From the NCBI GenBank assembly GCA_000827495.1, contig KN817604.1:1-43723 (forward strand): a stretch of 43,723 bases of DNA. Direction: 5' to 3'. Origin of the DNA: Hypholoma sublateritium FD-334 SS-4 (lineage: Eukaryota > Basidiomycota > Agaricomycetes > Agaricales > Strophariaceae). This document shows positions 9,985-20,313 of this stretch, one piece after another. Under the pieces are notes generated by a model, which ran no database searches, was not told the DNA's origin, and saw only the letters and a list, made by a program, of their open reading frames with translations. Made by a program: the position numbers and the translations under genes. Every line of letters begins with the position of its first letter. The first letter of the stretch is position 1.

Positions 9985-12900
9985 TCACTCGCCTGCATCC
10001 GCGCCCCCACGCCCATAGATCTCCCCGTGCTCAAGCCACTGCAGCGCGAGCTCCGCCTGCTGCACAACGTGCCGCGCCTCCTCGCCCGCGCCCCCACCCC
10101 CTGCACCAAGCATACTCCGCCCACCCAGCGCCGAGTGCAACAACACACGCGCACCCGTACTACCGGGTGACCCCACCCCGGCCGCCCCATATGCCTCATA
10201 CGCCGCCCCCGCACTTAGCGGCGTCGGCGTCGGGCCCGCGACGCCCCACTCGACCACGCGGCGCAACGCCGCGAGCACGCCCGCACCCGCCATCGCCGCG
10301 CGGCGGCGCGGGTCGCCCTTCGCCAGCGCGAGCACACATGCGACGGCGGGTGCACGGGCGCCGGGCCCCACGGCGCCGTCGAGCGCGCTGGCGAGGGCGC
10401 NGAGNANGCCGGGCGTGGNGCACATCGCNGTCTGCAGNGCNGGCGGGCCGTTCGCGATGTTCGCGAGGGCGGCGGCGGCGTGCGGGNNGGCGTCGGGCGA
10501 GGAGGGCGCACGCAGGGCGGTGCCAAGGAGGGGGAGGAGGAGCTGCGCGGAGAGGTGCGTGAGGACAAGGGCGATCCCATCTTCGTTTTCGGTGAGGTTT
10601 CGCCCGAGGCTCAAGGCCTGCTCGTGCAGGGCGGGGTCCGGATCGGCGAGGTATCTGTCCCAGCGTGCGTTACGGAATGAGCGGAAGACAGCGAATAAGG
10701 AATAAATGCGGTCAGTCAAATTAGCAATTAGACGCAGACGCGACCTCAAAAACAACGTACCCAATAAACTCCTGCCACCCCACACAGCGCATCACATAGC
10801 GCTTTGTCTCCGTGCTCGCCTTGCGCACGAGGTTCTTCACCGCCCACAGCGCGCTGACGCGCAGCGGCCCGTCGCCCGACGCGCGCAGCAGCTCCACAAG
10901 GCGCGGAACGAGGTTCTTCTCGAGGTACGCCTGTCCGCACATATATCAGCACCTCTTTTCATGAATGAATAGGAGAGCACGCACGGGCCGCAGGGGCGAA
11001 AAGTCGTTGACGATATTACACACCGCCGAAAGCGCCGCGCCGAGCACCCGCCGATCCTCGCCGCGCAAAAAATCCCCTCCATCAACCAACGGCACCTCCT
11101 CCGGGGCCCACTTCACCTCTGCATCCGCCACCCGCGCGCCCGGGGCCGCATTCGCACCCACGCCGATGCGCACAGGGAGCGGCGTCCCGAGCACGATGTA
11201 CAGCACGTCAAGGCCCAATCCAGTGTCGACGACGCTCGTCCTGAGCACGCTGACGCCGCGGCTCATCGCGCGCACGCACTGGGCCGCGGCGTAGCGCGTG
11301 CCGACGTGCGTCGCGCGCAGGGCGCGGGAGAGGGACGGGAAGAGGGAGAGCGGCGGGGACGCGATGCGCCGCCGGACGTCGTCGGATGCGAGGGCGAGCG
11401 AGGCGAGCGCTGTCAGGGCGCCCTTGAATGCGGGCATTATTTAGATTGAATATACAAGGTGTGAAGAAATGAGACGGCGTACCTCGCGCAGAGCCTGCGT
11501 CGCAGCAGCTTCTCCCTCTTCCCACTCTGGCGGGGCCGGCTCCGCCGGTCCAAGCGTAAGTATCAGCGCCCCGAGGGCGTCGAGGCAGCCGTGATCGAGA
11601 GCAGCGTTGCACAGCTGAAGATCGTCCGCCACCAGATAATCTATATCACGGTTAGCTCATCATCAATAAATATATACGAAAGACCCACGGAGCACAAAGC
11701 ATGCGCGCATGCGCACGAGCGGGCTCTCAGCCGGCGCGGCGGAGAGCATACGATTGACCACGTTGAGCACCATGCGCACACCTGTCTCTTCGAGCGTGGG
11801 CGGCGGGGCGTGGGCTGAGCCGTTGGCCGCGACGTGCGCGTGGACGAGGCTGTGGATGGTCGGCATGTGGGCATGGGGAAACGACATACTGACGGAGTGC
11901 GAGTGTGAATGTCGAGGATGTGGGTGGGACGATGGTGGCGAGCGGGGCGGGAGGGAGCGTAGAGTATGGGTTATACTTCGCATCAAAAATGTAAATATAT
12001 GCGCGAAATTTACTGAATTAATGGACGTACCATAGGCAGGCTGCCACCTGGACTTCGGCAGTGCGGCTTTTCGCCAAAGTAATGATGGTATTTAACGGGA
12101 GGGCGTCTGTAGAATGTCAGAAAGAGATCGAAAGGCAGGTCGCGAGTACGTACCACTTTGGCCTAAGTATCCCGCAACAGTCGGATTTTCTTGAGCGAGC
12201 GCAGCAAGCGCGTATAGTACGGCCTCGTCCATCTACGACGATGGTTATGAGCAGAACAGTAAGCTAGAATGATAGCTCACATTGTTATTCTTCCCTGGGG
12301 AATCCAACAAGGAGACCAACCACTTTGCGACGAAAGGTACGACAGGCTTCGCTGCCGCCGCCGTCTTTTCCCATCCACGCCTACTACGTGTAGTCTGCTC
12401 CGGGCTCGCGGGAGACGGCGTCCAGTTCGTAATGGTGGCGCGCTGGACCGGGGTACGCAGAAACGTTCCCAACAGCTCTGCGATGGCGGTCGCGGCGGCG
12501 GACGGCGTTGCCAACAACGGCAGATAGATGTCGAGCGCCTCGGACGCACACAGGCCATCGCAGGCGGCGGCGGCGGCCGCGCGCAGCTCGCGGGAGGGCG
12601 TCCGCGCCAGGCCCCAGAGGGCGGGCCCGACGGAGTCGGCGGTGCTGGCTGCGACAACTCGGAGGGCGCGGGTTACGGCGGCGCGTGTGTGGGGCTTGCG
12701 GTGGTCGGCGAGGGCGAAGAGGAGGGCGCGGGGTGCCTGGGCGGCGAGTAAGGCGTGGAGGGCGACGTCGGCGCCGAGGGCGAGGGAGGCGACAACATGG
12801 GCGGCCTCTGCAGCGAGGGCTTGGTCGTGGAGGGCGTCGATGAGGCTGGGCGCGGTTAGGCGGGCGGGGCGGGAAAGGGCGGGACGTACGCGGCGAGGAG

Positions 12901-13038
12901 GACNGGGTCCTGGGCCAGAGCCGCCTTTCTCTTGGGGTTGCCGATGGCGGCGTTCTTGACCGCCTTGAGCCGCCTGACGCTGATCGTCATCGTCGTCGAC
13001 GAGCAAGAGCCTGTGGGAACTTCGCGGCCCGCCATCAC
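9985..13038 (-). CDS. GID5: Armadillo-repeat protein Gid5/Vid28/ARMC8-like, nine exons
   Basis: Nine exons join in phase to 863 residues: 12890-13038, 12281-12845, 12154-12232, 12031-12106, 11689-11975, 11483-11640, 10985-11422, 10761-10930 and 9985-10654. Donors are GTACGT, GTGAGC, GTACGC, GTGCGT or similar. The protein is almost all armadillo helices. Family landmarks are an early LKAVKNAAIGNPKRKAALAQ, then HYLVADDLQLCNAALDHGCL, RYAAAQCVRAMSRGVSVLRT, VCNIVNDFSPLRP, VSALWAVKNLVRKAS and DPDPALHEQALSLGRNLTE. In yeast, Gid5 (Vid28) links substrate receptors to the GID/CTLH ubiquitin ligase that removes gluconeogenic enzymes; ARMC8 is the animal counterpart. About a dozen Ns cluster at 10401-10488 in the last exon. 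The gene appears intact. The exact orthology is inferred from motif resemblance. Confidence 0.85.
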
Positions 13039-13367
13039 TCTTTCTATTCTTAGCCCATCCGCGATCCATTTCGCTCACACTAATAGCAGTGGAAACTCTA
13101 CTTAAACCAACGGGCGCTAGTCAGGTCACCGAAAATCTCTCGATAATCACCCCGTTACAAAATTCAGCGTAACGAACTTTCATTTCAAATTTCACAGCAA
13201 CATTGGAAAATCGCAGTGAATATGATGCGTAGACTCTCCCCGGCCGCTCGCAGAACACAACAGATCATGTTATCAGGCACCTCTCGTTGTGTTTACCTTC
13301 CCTATAACCGTGAGCACATGTTTAATCTGCTCCCCGCTGAGTGCAATTTCCAGCAGAACCGTGACCC
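13039..13367. other. Divergent intergenic region
   Basis: This lies between the start of the Gid5-like gene (minus) and the start of the DUF6534-like remnant (plus) and would hold both promoters. No distinct motif is evident. Confidence 0.4.
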
Positions 13368-14340
13368 ATGACAACAATAGCTACGATGTTTCGTGTATTC
13401 GAGATCGGCGGCGCGGTCGCTGTGTTTCTCTTCGGTGTTGTCACCTTCCAGACACACATATACTTACAGATTTTCCACGAATATCGGCGGTACTTGAAGG
13501 CGCTGGGACGATTCATTCGCTTCTCATTTACTCCTGCTGATATCTACTTTTGATATTATTTATATAGCTTGGGGGCATTTGGTGAGTTCCACGTTCCAAA
13601 TGCACTGTCCCACCCTTCTGACGCGCACTGCGCATAGGCTGCTCGAGCTCGGTCACACCATCCCTGTATTATAAGATGGACACCTACATCGTCACCCTCG
13701 CCCAAGTGCGTGCGCGCCCCCACCCCCACCACTCCACAAATCAATTCCCAGAACTAAAAACCCTCTTGAGTCGTCTTCCGCCACAGACTACACACCGTCC
13801 TCCAGCCGCCCTTCCGCCTCCTCGCAGCCGTGCGTTGCGCGCTCGTCACATACACCAGCGCGACTGCGCTCGCCGCTCGTTCGTCGCGCGCATGCACGCA
13901 TGGGACCTCGTTCTACTCACGCTGGGGCGACGATTGACGCCGAAATCGCCGCAGAAATGGTGTGCTTCCTGCTCACGACGCGTCGACGGTACGCGTGGAG
14001 GACCGGCTCATCACTTTCACGCTGCGCGAGGGAATCCTTTCGAGGGCTGCCGCCCGACTTGGTATATTATTCCCAGGCGACTGTTTCATTGTGTCCTGCA
14101 TAACCCTAAGCACGCATGCACTGACACCCTGCAGTACAGAATTATGCCCAGCAACCGACCATCGTCTCCCTCTTTCCTTGCCCGACTGACATACCCAAAG
14201 GTAATATTCCTCGCGATTACACCTCCCTATCAAAATGTGTGTATCTCCCCCTTCCCGGGGCCATGCTCCTCTTCATCTAAAGACCAAACCATGCAATGTA
14301 CTACCCCAGGTTCAGCTCCTGCGCCGCGCGCGCATTAAAT
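13368..14340 (+). pseudogene. DUF6534-like multi-pass membrane protein, decayed
   Basis: The first fragment at 13368-13506 reads FEIGGAVAVFLFGVVTFQTH then IYLQIF, the usual first helix of DUF6534 proteins of Agaricomycetes. Its exon should end at AAGGCGCTG with a GTACG donor, but the sequence reads GGACG. The next exon (about 13631-13705) gives LLELGHTIPVLYKMDTYIVT and ends at a GTGCGT donor. A later stretch contains HAWDLVLLTLG and TIDAEIAAEMVCFLLTTRR, joined only if one G is added near 13930, and then EDRLITFTLREGIL in yet another frame. The expected order of helices is kept. Lost donor plus at least two frame breaks point to a pseudogene. The 3' end is not defined. Confidence 0.55.
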
Positions 14341-14628
14341 GTGTTGTGCGCGGAGTTACCGGGCCGGCTCCGGCCTCAACGCTCCGCCTCCGCTATACTT
14401 AGTGCATCGACCGCGCTGCAGAGGCGGTGTCAGTCTAGCAATGTGGCCCAGTCGTGCGATGGAATCAACCTTCTATCGGCGCAATCGTCCCCGCCGTGGT
14501 GTTGCTGCACTCCGGACTTGACGTCCCGCTCTCCCGTTCTTTTACGGTTATAATACGGTACTTTACAGTGTCTTACATATATTGGTGCAGTGGTCAGGTA
14601 CAGCAGCGTTTTTATGTCTAAAATGATA

Positions 14629-15837
14629 TTATCCTATAGTTGTATTGTCGCCTTGAAAGCGCAGGGTTGATAGTTGTGCCCTAGATTGGTGAATTTCGTT
14701 CGAAGATAGTCGTGCAATTTGGGCGACCATAATTGTCGGGACCATTCCCTAACATACGAAAGTCAGCGACGATTCAACGCATCGAGGCCTTTATGAATAC
14801 ACACGGCTGTAATGAAAAAAATTATTTGCATGTATTTTTGGAGATATTTTTCTGACACCTCGCTTGCAGGCGTTCTATTGGGCGACAGTGTTACAATCCA
14901 TGATATCCCGTAGACCAGGGAAACAACTGAGTATATGGCTGCAGATTTAATGAGATAGTCCATTATACCTCCATACGGCGTCCCCTTCCGTGGTGTTATA
15001 GAATGCCGGGAAAAGGAATAGATGCGATATAAAATCAGCAGCGTTGTTGCCAACGTCAGCGCAAACGAGGAAAATATTCCAATGCCAATTTGAACGGTCA
15101 GATATTTCTCATGCTTTTCAGGGCTCATATTGCCGATAGATATCGTTATTGTGCTCGCTATGCAGGCGCCTTATAGCAATGTCAGAGGCTGGTTTATAAT
15201 TCAAGGACGGAATCAGACTTACCAATAGTCACCAGGTACAACACAGTTGGTACAATTATTGAACAAAGTGATTTCTCCCATACATTGTAGCACCTCCATA
15301 TCTGCAGGCTTGCTGCTGAGGGAACGCTGCGGGTACCAATAAATATAAATCTTACCAACAATCCATCGGCAACGATGGCAAGAAAAAAGGCGTTGATATT
15401 CGAGACAAGGCAGCTCCAACTAGGGCCATTCGTAGCATAAATCGCAGCTTCCAACTTCGTTCCTCCGACCATTCCTATGATGTTCCTTATCCAAAGCCAT
15501 TGGATAGAGGCTTGCGCGACGTTGATAAGGTATAAAAGTGTTACGGCCCCAAGGACTACCAGATTCCGATCCGTTTTTTTGGTCACTAGCGGCGAACATA
15601 AATTAAACAGTATATTGTACTGTATGTTGCGGCAAATAGCTTACGGTATATATATATTGTTCCAAAATAGACAGGTGTGTAAATTCCTGGAGAACCACAA
15701 TGATCAGCCGCAGAAATCACAATGCGAATTGAATTGATCGTACCTAGTAATATTATATTCAATAAGGAGCTGTCAAACTGGGAATTAATGAGTGCATCTT
15801 CGAGGTTATTTCTCTCGGTGATGGTGTGATGAACCAT
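14629..15837 (-). CDS. Agaricomycete multi-pass membrane protein, central paralogue, six exons
   Basis: The six exons are 15744-15837, 15645-15686, 15356-15585, 15301 down to 15223, 14805-15169 and 14629-14748, which add up to 309 residues plus a TAA stop. Exon sizes and phases mirror the paralogue at 33883-35152 (exons 2, 3 and 4 are 42, 230 and 79 nt in both). Recognisable segments in order: LLNIILLG, IYTPVYFGTIYIY, a helix around GAVTLLYLINVAQASIQWLW, IVADGLLIWRCYNVWEKS, IIVPTVLYLVTIG, a long helix FSSFALTLATTLLILYRIYS, then SAAIYSVVSLVYGISWIV and the closing GMVPTIMVAQIARLSS. About six to seven membrane helices are expected. Function is unknown; it has the look of the many 7TM-like proteins expanded in mushrooms. 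Confidence 0.8.
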
Positions 15838-16528
15838 GGAAAAGAGGGTGTCAAGAGGCTGAAACTTTACTGTTGTCCTCTCTTAAGTACCGCTCAAGAT
15901 GATTACTTTCCGCCTGAAGAATAGCGGATAATCTCCGTTTTCTGCATATAGTCGTGAAGAGCCATCCGATCTTCTATGATAGATGATTGATGATGCTGCA
16001 TTGATGGTGCGTAGACGCCTTACATTGAAATCACCATTGCTCGGGTAGATGTTGCCGCATATCAGCGATCAGCCCCCGAGGCTGAAACCTGTAGTTTCAG
16101 TGCGAAACTCGAGGTCTTGACACACAAGCTATTAAAATATCATGATTTAGATCCTTGGGCTGCACACGAGCTATTCGCGTTACTATGACCGACAGCGCCA
16201 TTTGACAGAATATAAAATATAATCATTCAATATTCAAATCGCACAAAATTATAACGACGCATAGCCATGATGTACGATAGCTCGACCACAACAAGGATGG
16301 CGAGAATGCCGGTGCATGAACATGCTTTGTTAGGGCAGTGCATTTTTTTTTTAGGAATATGCTTGGGCGCCCAAAGCCATTGCGCAAATAGCCACCCCGT
16401 GCTCGAGATAGTCGTGAGTGTATTTGAAGAATCATTACAACATGCGCGTCCTCGAGTATCTTCTCATCTTCTCTGCTAAGCGCTAATTAACTACATGCGT
16501 CGCAGCGCTGTGCGTCACACATGCATAG
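15838..16528. other. Intergenic, AT-rich
   Basis: This is the 5' side of the central membrane gene (minus) and the lost 5' half of the SDR pseudogene (plus). I see no recognisable SDR sequence upstream of about 16525. Confidence 0.4.
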
Positions 16529-17022
16529 GTGAACGTCGTAGGCACCCCCATTCTCTTCTAAACTGTGCATGCACTCCTACAAGCAAGCACCGCCCTGCGG
16601 TTTATCCCGATCAGCGGCGGGGTCATCAGCGGTGTGACGGACGTGTTCGGGGCCCTTCCCCACACGCAATGCGGCGTACGGCGCGAGCAAGACTGCGCTT
16701 AATTTCGTCACAAGAAAAATCCACTTTGAGAACGGCGCGTGGCTGAGTGAGATTTCCTGGGGTAGTTCTTGGCTGGAGGATGAACTGACCTAGAGATTGT
16801 TTTTGTAGCTGTGTTCCCGCTTGCACCTGGGGCAGTGGACACCGATGCTGGTTATATTATGCTATTCTGTCTCTATAACATGAAATTGAGCGGAGGAGGC
16901 GCTAGCGAGCGATAGGACGGGCGCGTTCTCTGCGCTGCTGGAGCACCTGGGTCTGCAGACGCCGGACGAGGCGGCGAAATCCTTCGTGGATGCGGCAACG
17001 CGCCGTATGGTTCCGCGGTAGT
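16529..17022 (+). pseudogene. SDR pseudogene, 3' half only
   Basis: Starting after an intron-like acceptor, the sequence reads VNVVGTPILF and then hits a stop. It continues with ALRFIPIS, loses frame, and regains AYGASKTALNFVTRKIHFEN, which still has the SDR YxxxK pair. A donor-like break follows WLS; the next piece reads VFPLAPGAVDTDAG, and a final piece ends LQTPDEAAK then FVDAATRRMVPR and TAG. The order matches exons 4, 5 and 6 of the intact SDR gene 2 kb downstream. Exons 1-3, with the NAD(P)-binding motif, are missing. It cannot make an active enzyme. Confidence 0.8.
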
Positions 17023-18414
17023 ACATTCTACTTAATTTGTGATGGACATGTCTTGATCAATTCCTATCTAGCTTCATCAGCTAGTGGACTGAGAAAAAGA
17101 GGATGTGGGACTGGCCGCAAATGGCGCGCCGTATGCGCGCCGCCTGTGCGATGCCGAAAGCCGAGACGCCGAGCTTCTGCCGGCTGCTGCCGCTGCCGCG
17201 CAACTTGAATCGGCGGTGGGACTCACGAGATGAACATAAGCGACCATTTTCCGTGTCATCAACCAGCTATGCGCCATGAACGGCCGCCTGCGCACGGTCC
17301 AGGATCAGGCCCACTGGCTCCGACGACTACATTGGCGTGCACGATATCATCTGCCATTGGCACGGCCCATGCGAATCAACCTCCTGATGCGTCGACAGCC
17401 AGCTGGTGCGCCTCCATCTGCCAAGAACCGGCACCTGGTACCTAGGGCTCGATTTCGCCCATGAGCACCTCTATGGCCTCCTATTTCTACACTGTTGTAC
17501 ACCGCACCATATGGACTATCACGAGTCATGCTCTGAGTATGTGGGTACATCATCTCTTCGATCGTCAGCGCATCAAGCTCAAGTGTGGCCACCTCCGCCC
17601 ACAGGCATGCTGTATATTCTTCGTGTGTGGTACGCGTGTCGTACGCATGCAGTGAAACCTATCGCCTTGTGCGAGCTACCCGAACAGGCGCATATATTTA
17701 GGTACGCCTAGCGCGGCTCAGACGTCCATTTCGGCTGATCGTTAAATTCAATACGGACTAGCTTTTTCAACAAGTTACTGCTCTCGCGCCTCGTCGCCGT
17801 TGCCGTTGGTCTCCGCTTCCGCCTCTTTCGTTCTTGCTTGCGCCCCCGTTCTCGTCATCATCCCTCTTCCTTCCCAAGCCCGTAATCGTGGCGTGCCCAC
17901 TCATATAGCCCTTGCTCCATTTTCTGGTGTTCGTGCTCGCAATTTTCCCTGTGCTCGTCGGAGTCCTGCTCTCAAAATTCAAATCGCCTGCACTGCGCAC
18001 GCAGTACGCCACCACTGCGTTTTCCACAAAAACTTAGGCGTATGCCCGTTTGTAGCGCGTCTACATCAGGTATCTGCTTGTTCCCAGCCAGATTGTGTCG
18101 CCATTTATTCCCTTTTCCGAGACGCCATGAACTCGCCCGCAACTAAATTTTGTGTTATTCACCTCAGAGGTGCGTTGTGCCGTGTTCCCCGCTTTTTTCG
18201 GTGCGCATGGACAGATGAATGCTATCTACCGCTGTGTCGGAAGGGCGATATATTTACAATCATTTAAAGAAAAGTTCAAAATATATATTCAAGCTTCATC
18301 TTCAACTTCAAGCCATGATAAGTGTTTAACTGAATAGGTAATGATAGCCTCCCGGTTTTTCCATCCTCGCAAGTTCTCGCATGAAACACTTTAATTACAT
18401 AGGAAACATAACTA
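17023..18414. other. Gene-poor stretch with broken frames
   Basis: 17.08-17.7 kb is GC-rich and has fragments of open frame on both strands (for example 17347-17592 minus and 17406-17711 plus), none of a family I know. 17.8-18.3 kb has one plus-strand frame without recognisable content. It may be eroded coding DNA, but I cannot name it. Confidence 0.4.
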
Positions 18415-18597
18415 TTAGGAGAGATCTTCATCTAAATACCCATGAAGTGCCACGGCAATGCTCGTCATACCAAAGTACGTAGCCTGCATCCGCGCCGCTG
18501 AATCACCGGCGCCGTATCTCACATCCGGGTAGTAAAAATAAGCCCAGACTACGTAGAACGCTTGCAGCGTGTACTCGCGTCGCGAATTCGACGGCAT
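18415..18597 (-). CDS. Small hypothetical protein, 60 residues
   Basis: A short frame has protein-like composition, rich in aromatic residues (FYVVWAYFYYPDV, YFGMTSIAVALHGYL), and ends DEDLS. It is not antisense to a known gene and lies 208 bases from the divergent SDR start. I do not recognise it; it could be one exon of a decayed gene. There is no clear signal peptide. Confidence 0.3.
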   Translation of the reverse strand: MPSNSRREYTLQAFYVVWAYFYYPDVRYGAGDSAARMQATYFGMTSIAVALHGYLDEDLS

Positions 18598-18804
18598 GTA
18601 TCAGGAAATTCGGGTAAGAGAAATAATCACCACTGACGTAGGTGCGTTATGGATTATTCACGCAATTTAACCTGAGAGCATATTTGGATTCTTGTATGTC
18701 AGTGGCAATTACCTTACTGTCGCGGTGAGCCGTACTTGCAAGGTGAGCCTGGGACCTTCTTTTTCTGCATTCTTCGCGACTGCGGAACAACTGCGAGATC
18801 AACT

Positions 18805-19881
18805 ATGTCTTCCCCGTCTACTGTATACCTCATCACAGGCTCCAACCGCGGAATCGGTACTAATCACCACCATTTCATATATTGATGCATAGTTTCTAAC
18901 CATTGTGTATACAGGACTCGGTCTGGTAGGTTACATCGCAGCCTCCCGCCCTAACGCGTTCGTCTATGCCGGCGTGCGCGATCCGACAAAAGCGGTAGCA
19001 CTGGAAGCACTTTCCAACGTGTACCCCGGGCGCATCGCGATAGTCAAATGTGTGTCTGCTGACGCCGAGGGGAATGCACTACTAGCCAAGAAGATCCAGA
19101 AAAGACACGGGCGCGTGGACACCGTCATTGCTAACGCGGGTACTTGCCTCGTTTTTCTTATTACTCCTGTAAATGACTTATATTCTATTTACAAAGCTGT
19201 CGCGCGGGTGGAAACAACCGTACTTGAGACACCTGCGAAGGAGCTCGAGGACCATTTCACAGTACGCCTCCTTGTTATTTTTCCAGCGCACCATGCTAAT
19301 CGTTACCCACCACATGACATACACATAGGTCAACGTCTTGGGCACCGTCGTACTTTTCCAGGCGCTCCACTCCCTGCTCAAAGCAAGCCCCGCCCCGCGC
19401 TTCATCCCAGTTAGCACTGCCGCAGCACCCCTCGCCGGCCCCATGACGGCGCTCCCCGTGCGCGTCGCGGCGTACGGGGCTAGCAAGGCCGCGCTGAACT
19501 TCATCACGCGGAAGATCCACTTCGAGAAGGAGTGGCTTGGTGCGTCTTCGCGCATCTTTCTTCGCGGTAAATTTAGCTGACCTGTTCGTGTTTTTGAATC
19601 TGCAGTTGCATTTCCACTTGCGCCTGGGGCAGTGGACACCGATGCTGGGTAGTGGCTACTTCTCCTTGCGTCTTAAGTTACCGTTTGACAGGAGGTGGGT
19701 TATAGCCCAAGCAGCGATGGCTAACGACACCATTGGCGCGTTCGGCGCGGTGCTGGAGAATTTCACAGTTCAGACTCCCGACGAGGCCGCAAAGGCACTC
19801 GTTGACCTGATTGATGCGGCGACGCGCAAGAAAGAGGGCGGCGAGTTTGTCGATGTGGATGGGAGCAGGATTCCGTGGTGA
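18805..19881 (+). CDS. Short-chain dehydrogenase/reductase (SDR), central paralogue, six exons
   Basis: The exons are 18805-18856, 18915-19139, 19197-19261, 19329-19539, 19606-19648 and 19692-19881, all in phase, giving 261 residues. The cofactor motif TGSNRGIG is at residues 11-18, split by intron 1. HGRVDTVIANA marks the strand before the usual NAG motif, which here reads NAA across intron 2. The active-site serine is probably in FIPVSTAAAPL, and YGASKAALNFITRK carries the catalytic Tyr and Lys. The C-terminus ends VDVDGSRIPW. Exons 2, 3 and 4 have the same lengths (225, 65 and 211 nt) as the inverted-repeat copies. It should be an active cytosolic NAD(P)-dependent oxidoreductase of unknown substrate. 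Confidence 0.88.
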
Positions 19882-20313
19882 TGGGATGCTAATGGGGTCA
19901 TTTTACGTAGAATGCAAAACAAATACACAGCCTGCTCGAGCCGTATATAGTTCATTTTCAGTTCAATGCATTTACTGCATAGCGAGAATTAGTCGACCTC
20001 ATTGGGACCATTTTATCGAACTATGTAACGACATCGAGATACTTAATTAACGCGACAAAACCGGAGACGCAAAACGATAGATAGCGTAGAATCATGGATG
20101 TCGAAGTTCATTACAGGAAAACCGAAAGAGACCACATAGCAGGGAGGAAAAGGACTAGACGGCAAGAAAACGTAACCGAGATCATGATATAACAAAATAG
20201 AATAGAGACAAGAAAAAAATAGCGCCAAAACGATGGTGGGTTTAGTAGGATATCTGTCTGTATTTATGGCGGCGTCGCCGCACGTATTTTGGACACTGGC
20301 ATGGTGGGGTCAA
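19882..20313. other. Convergent intergenic region
   Basis: This holds the 3' ends of the SDR (plus) and FHA (minus) genes. It is AT-rich, with no gene seen. Confidence 0.5.
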
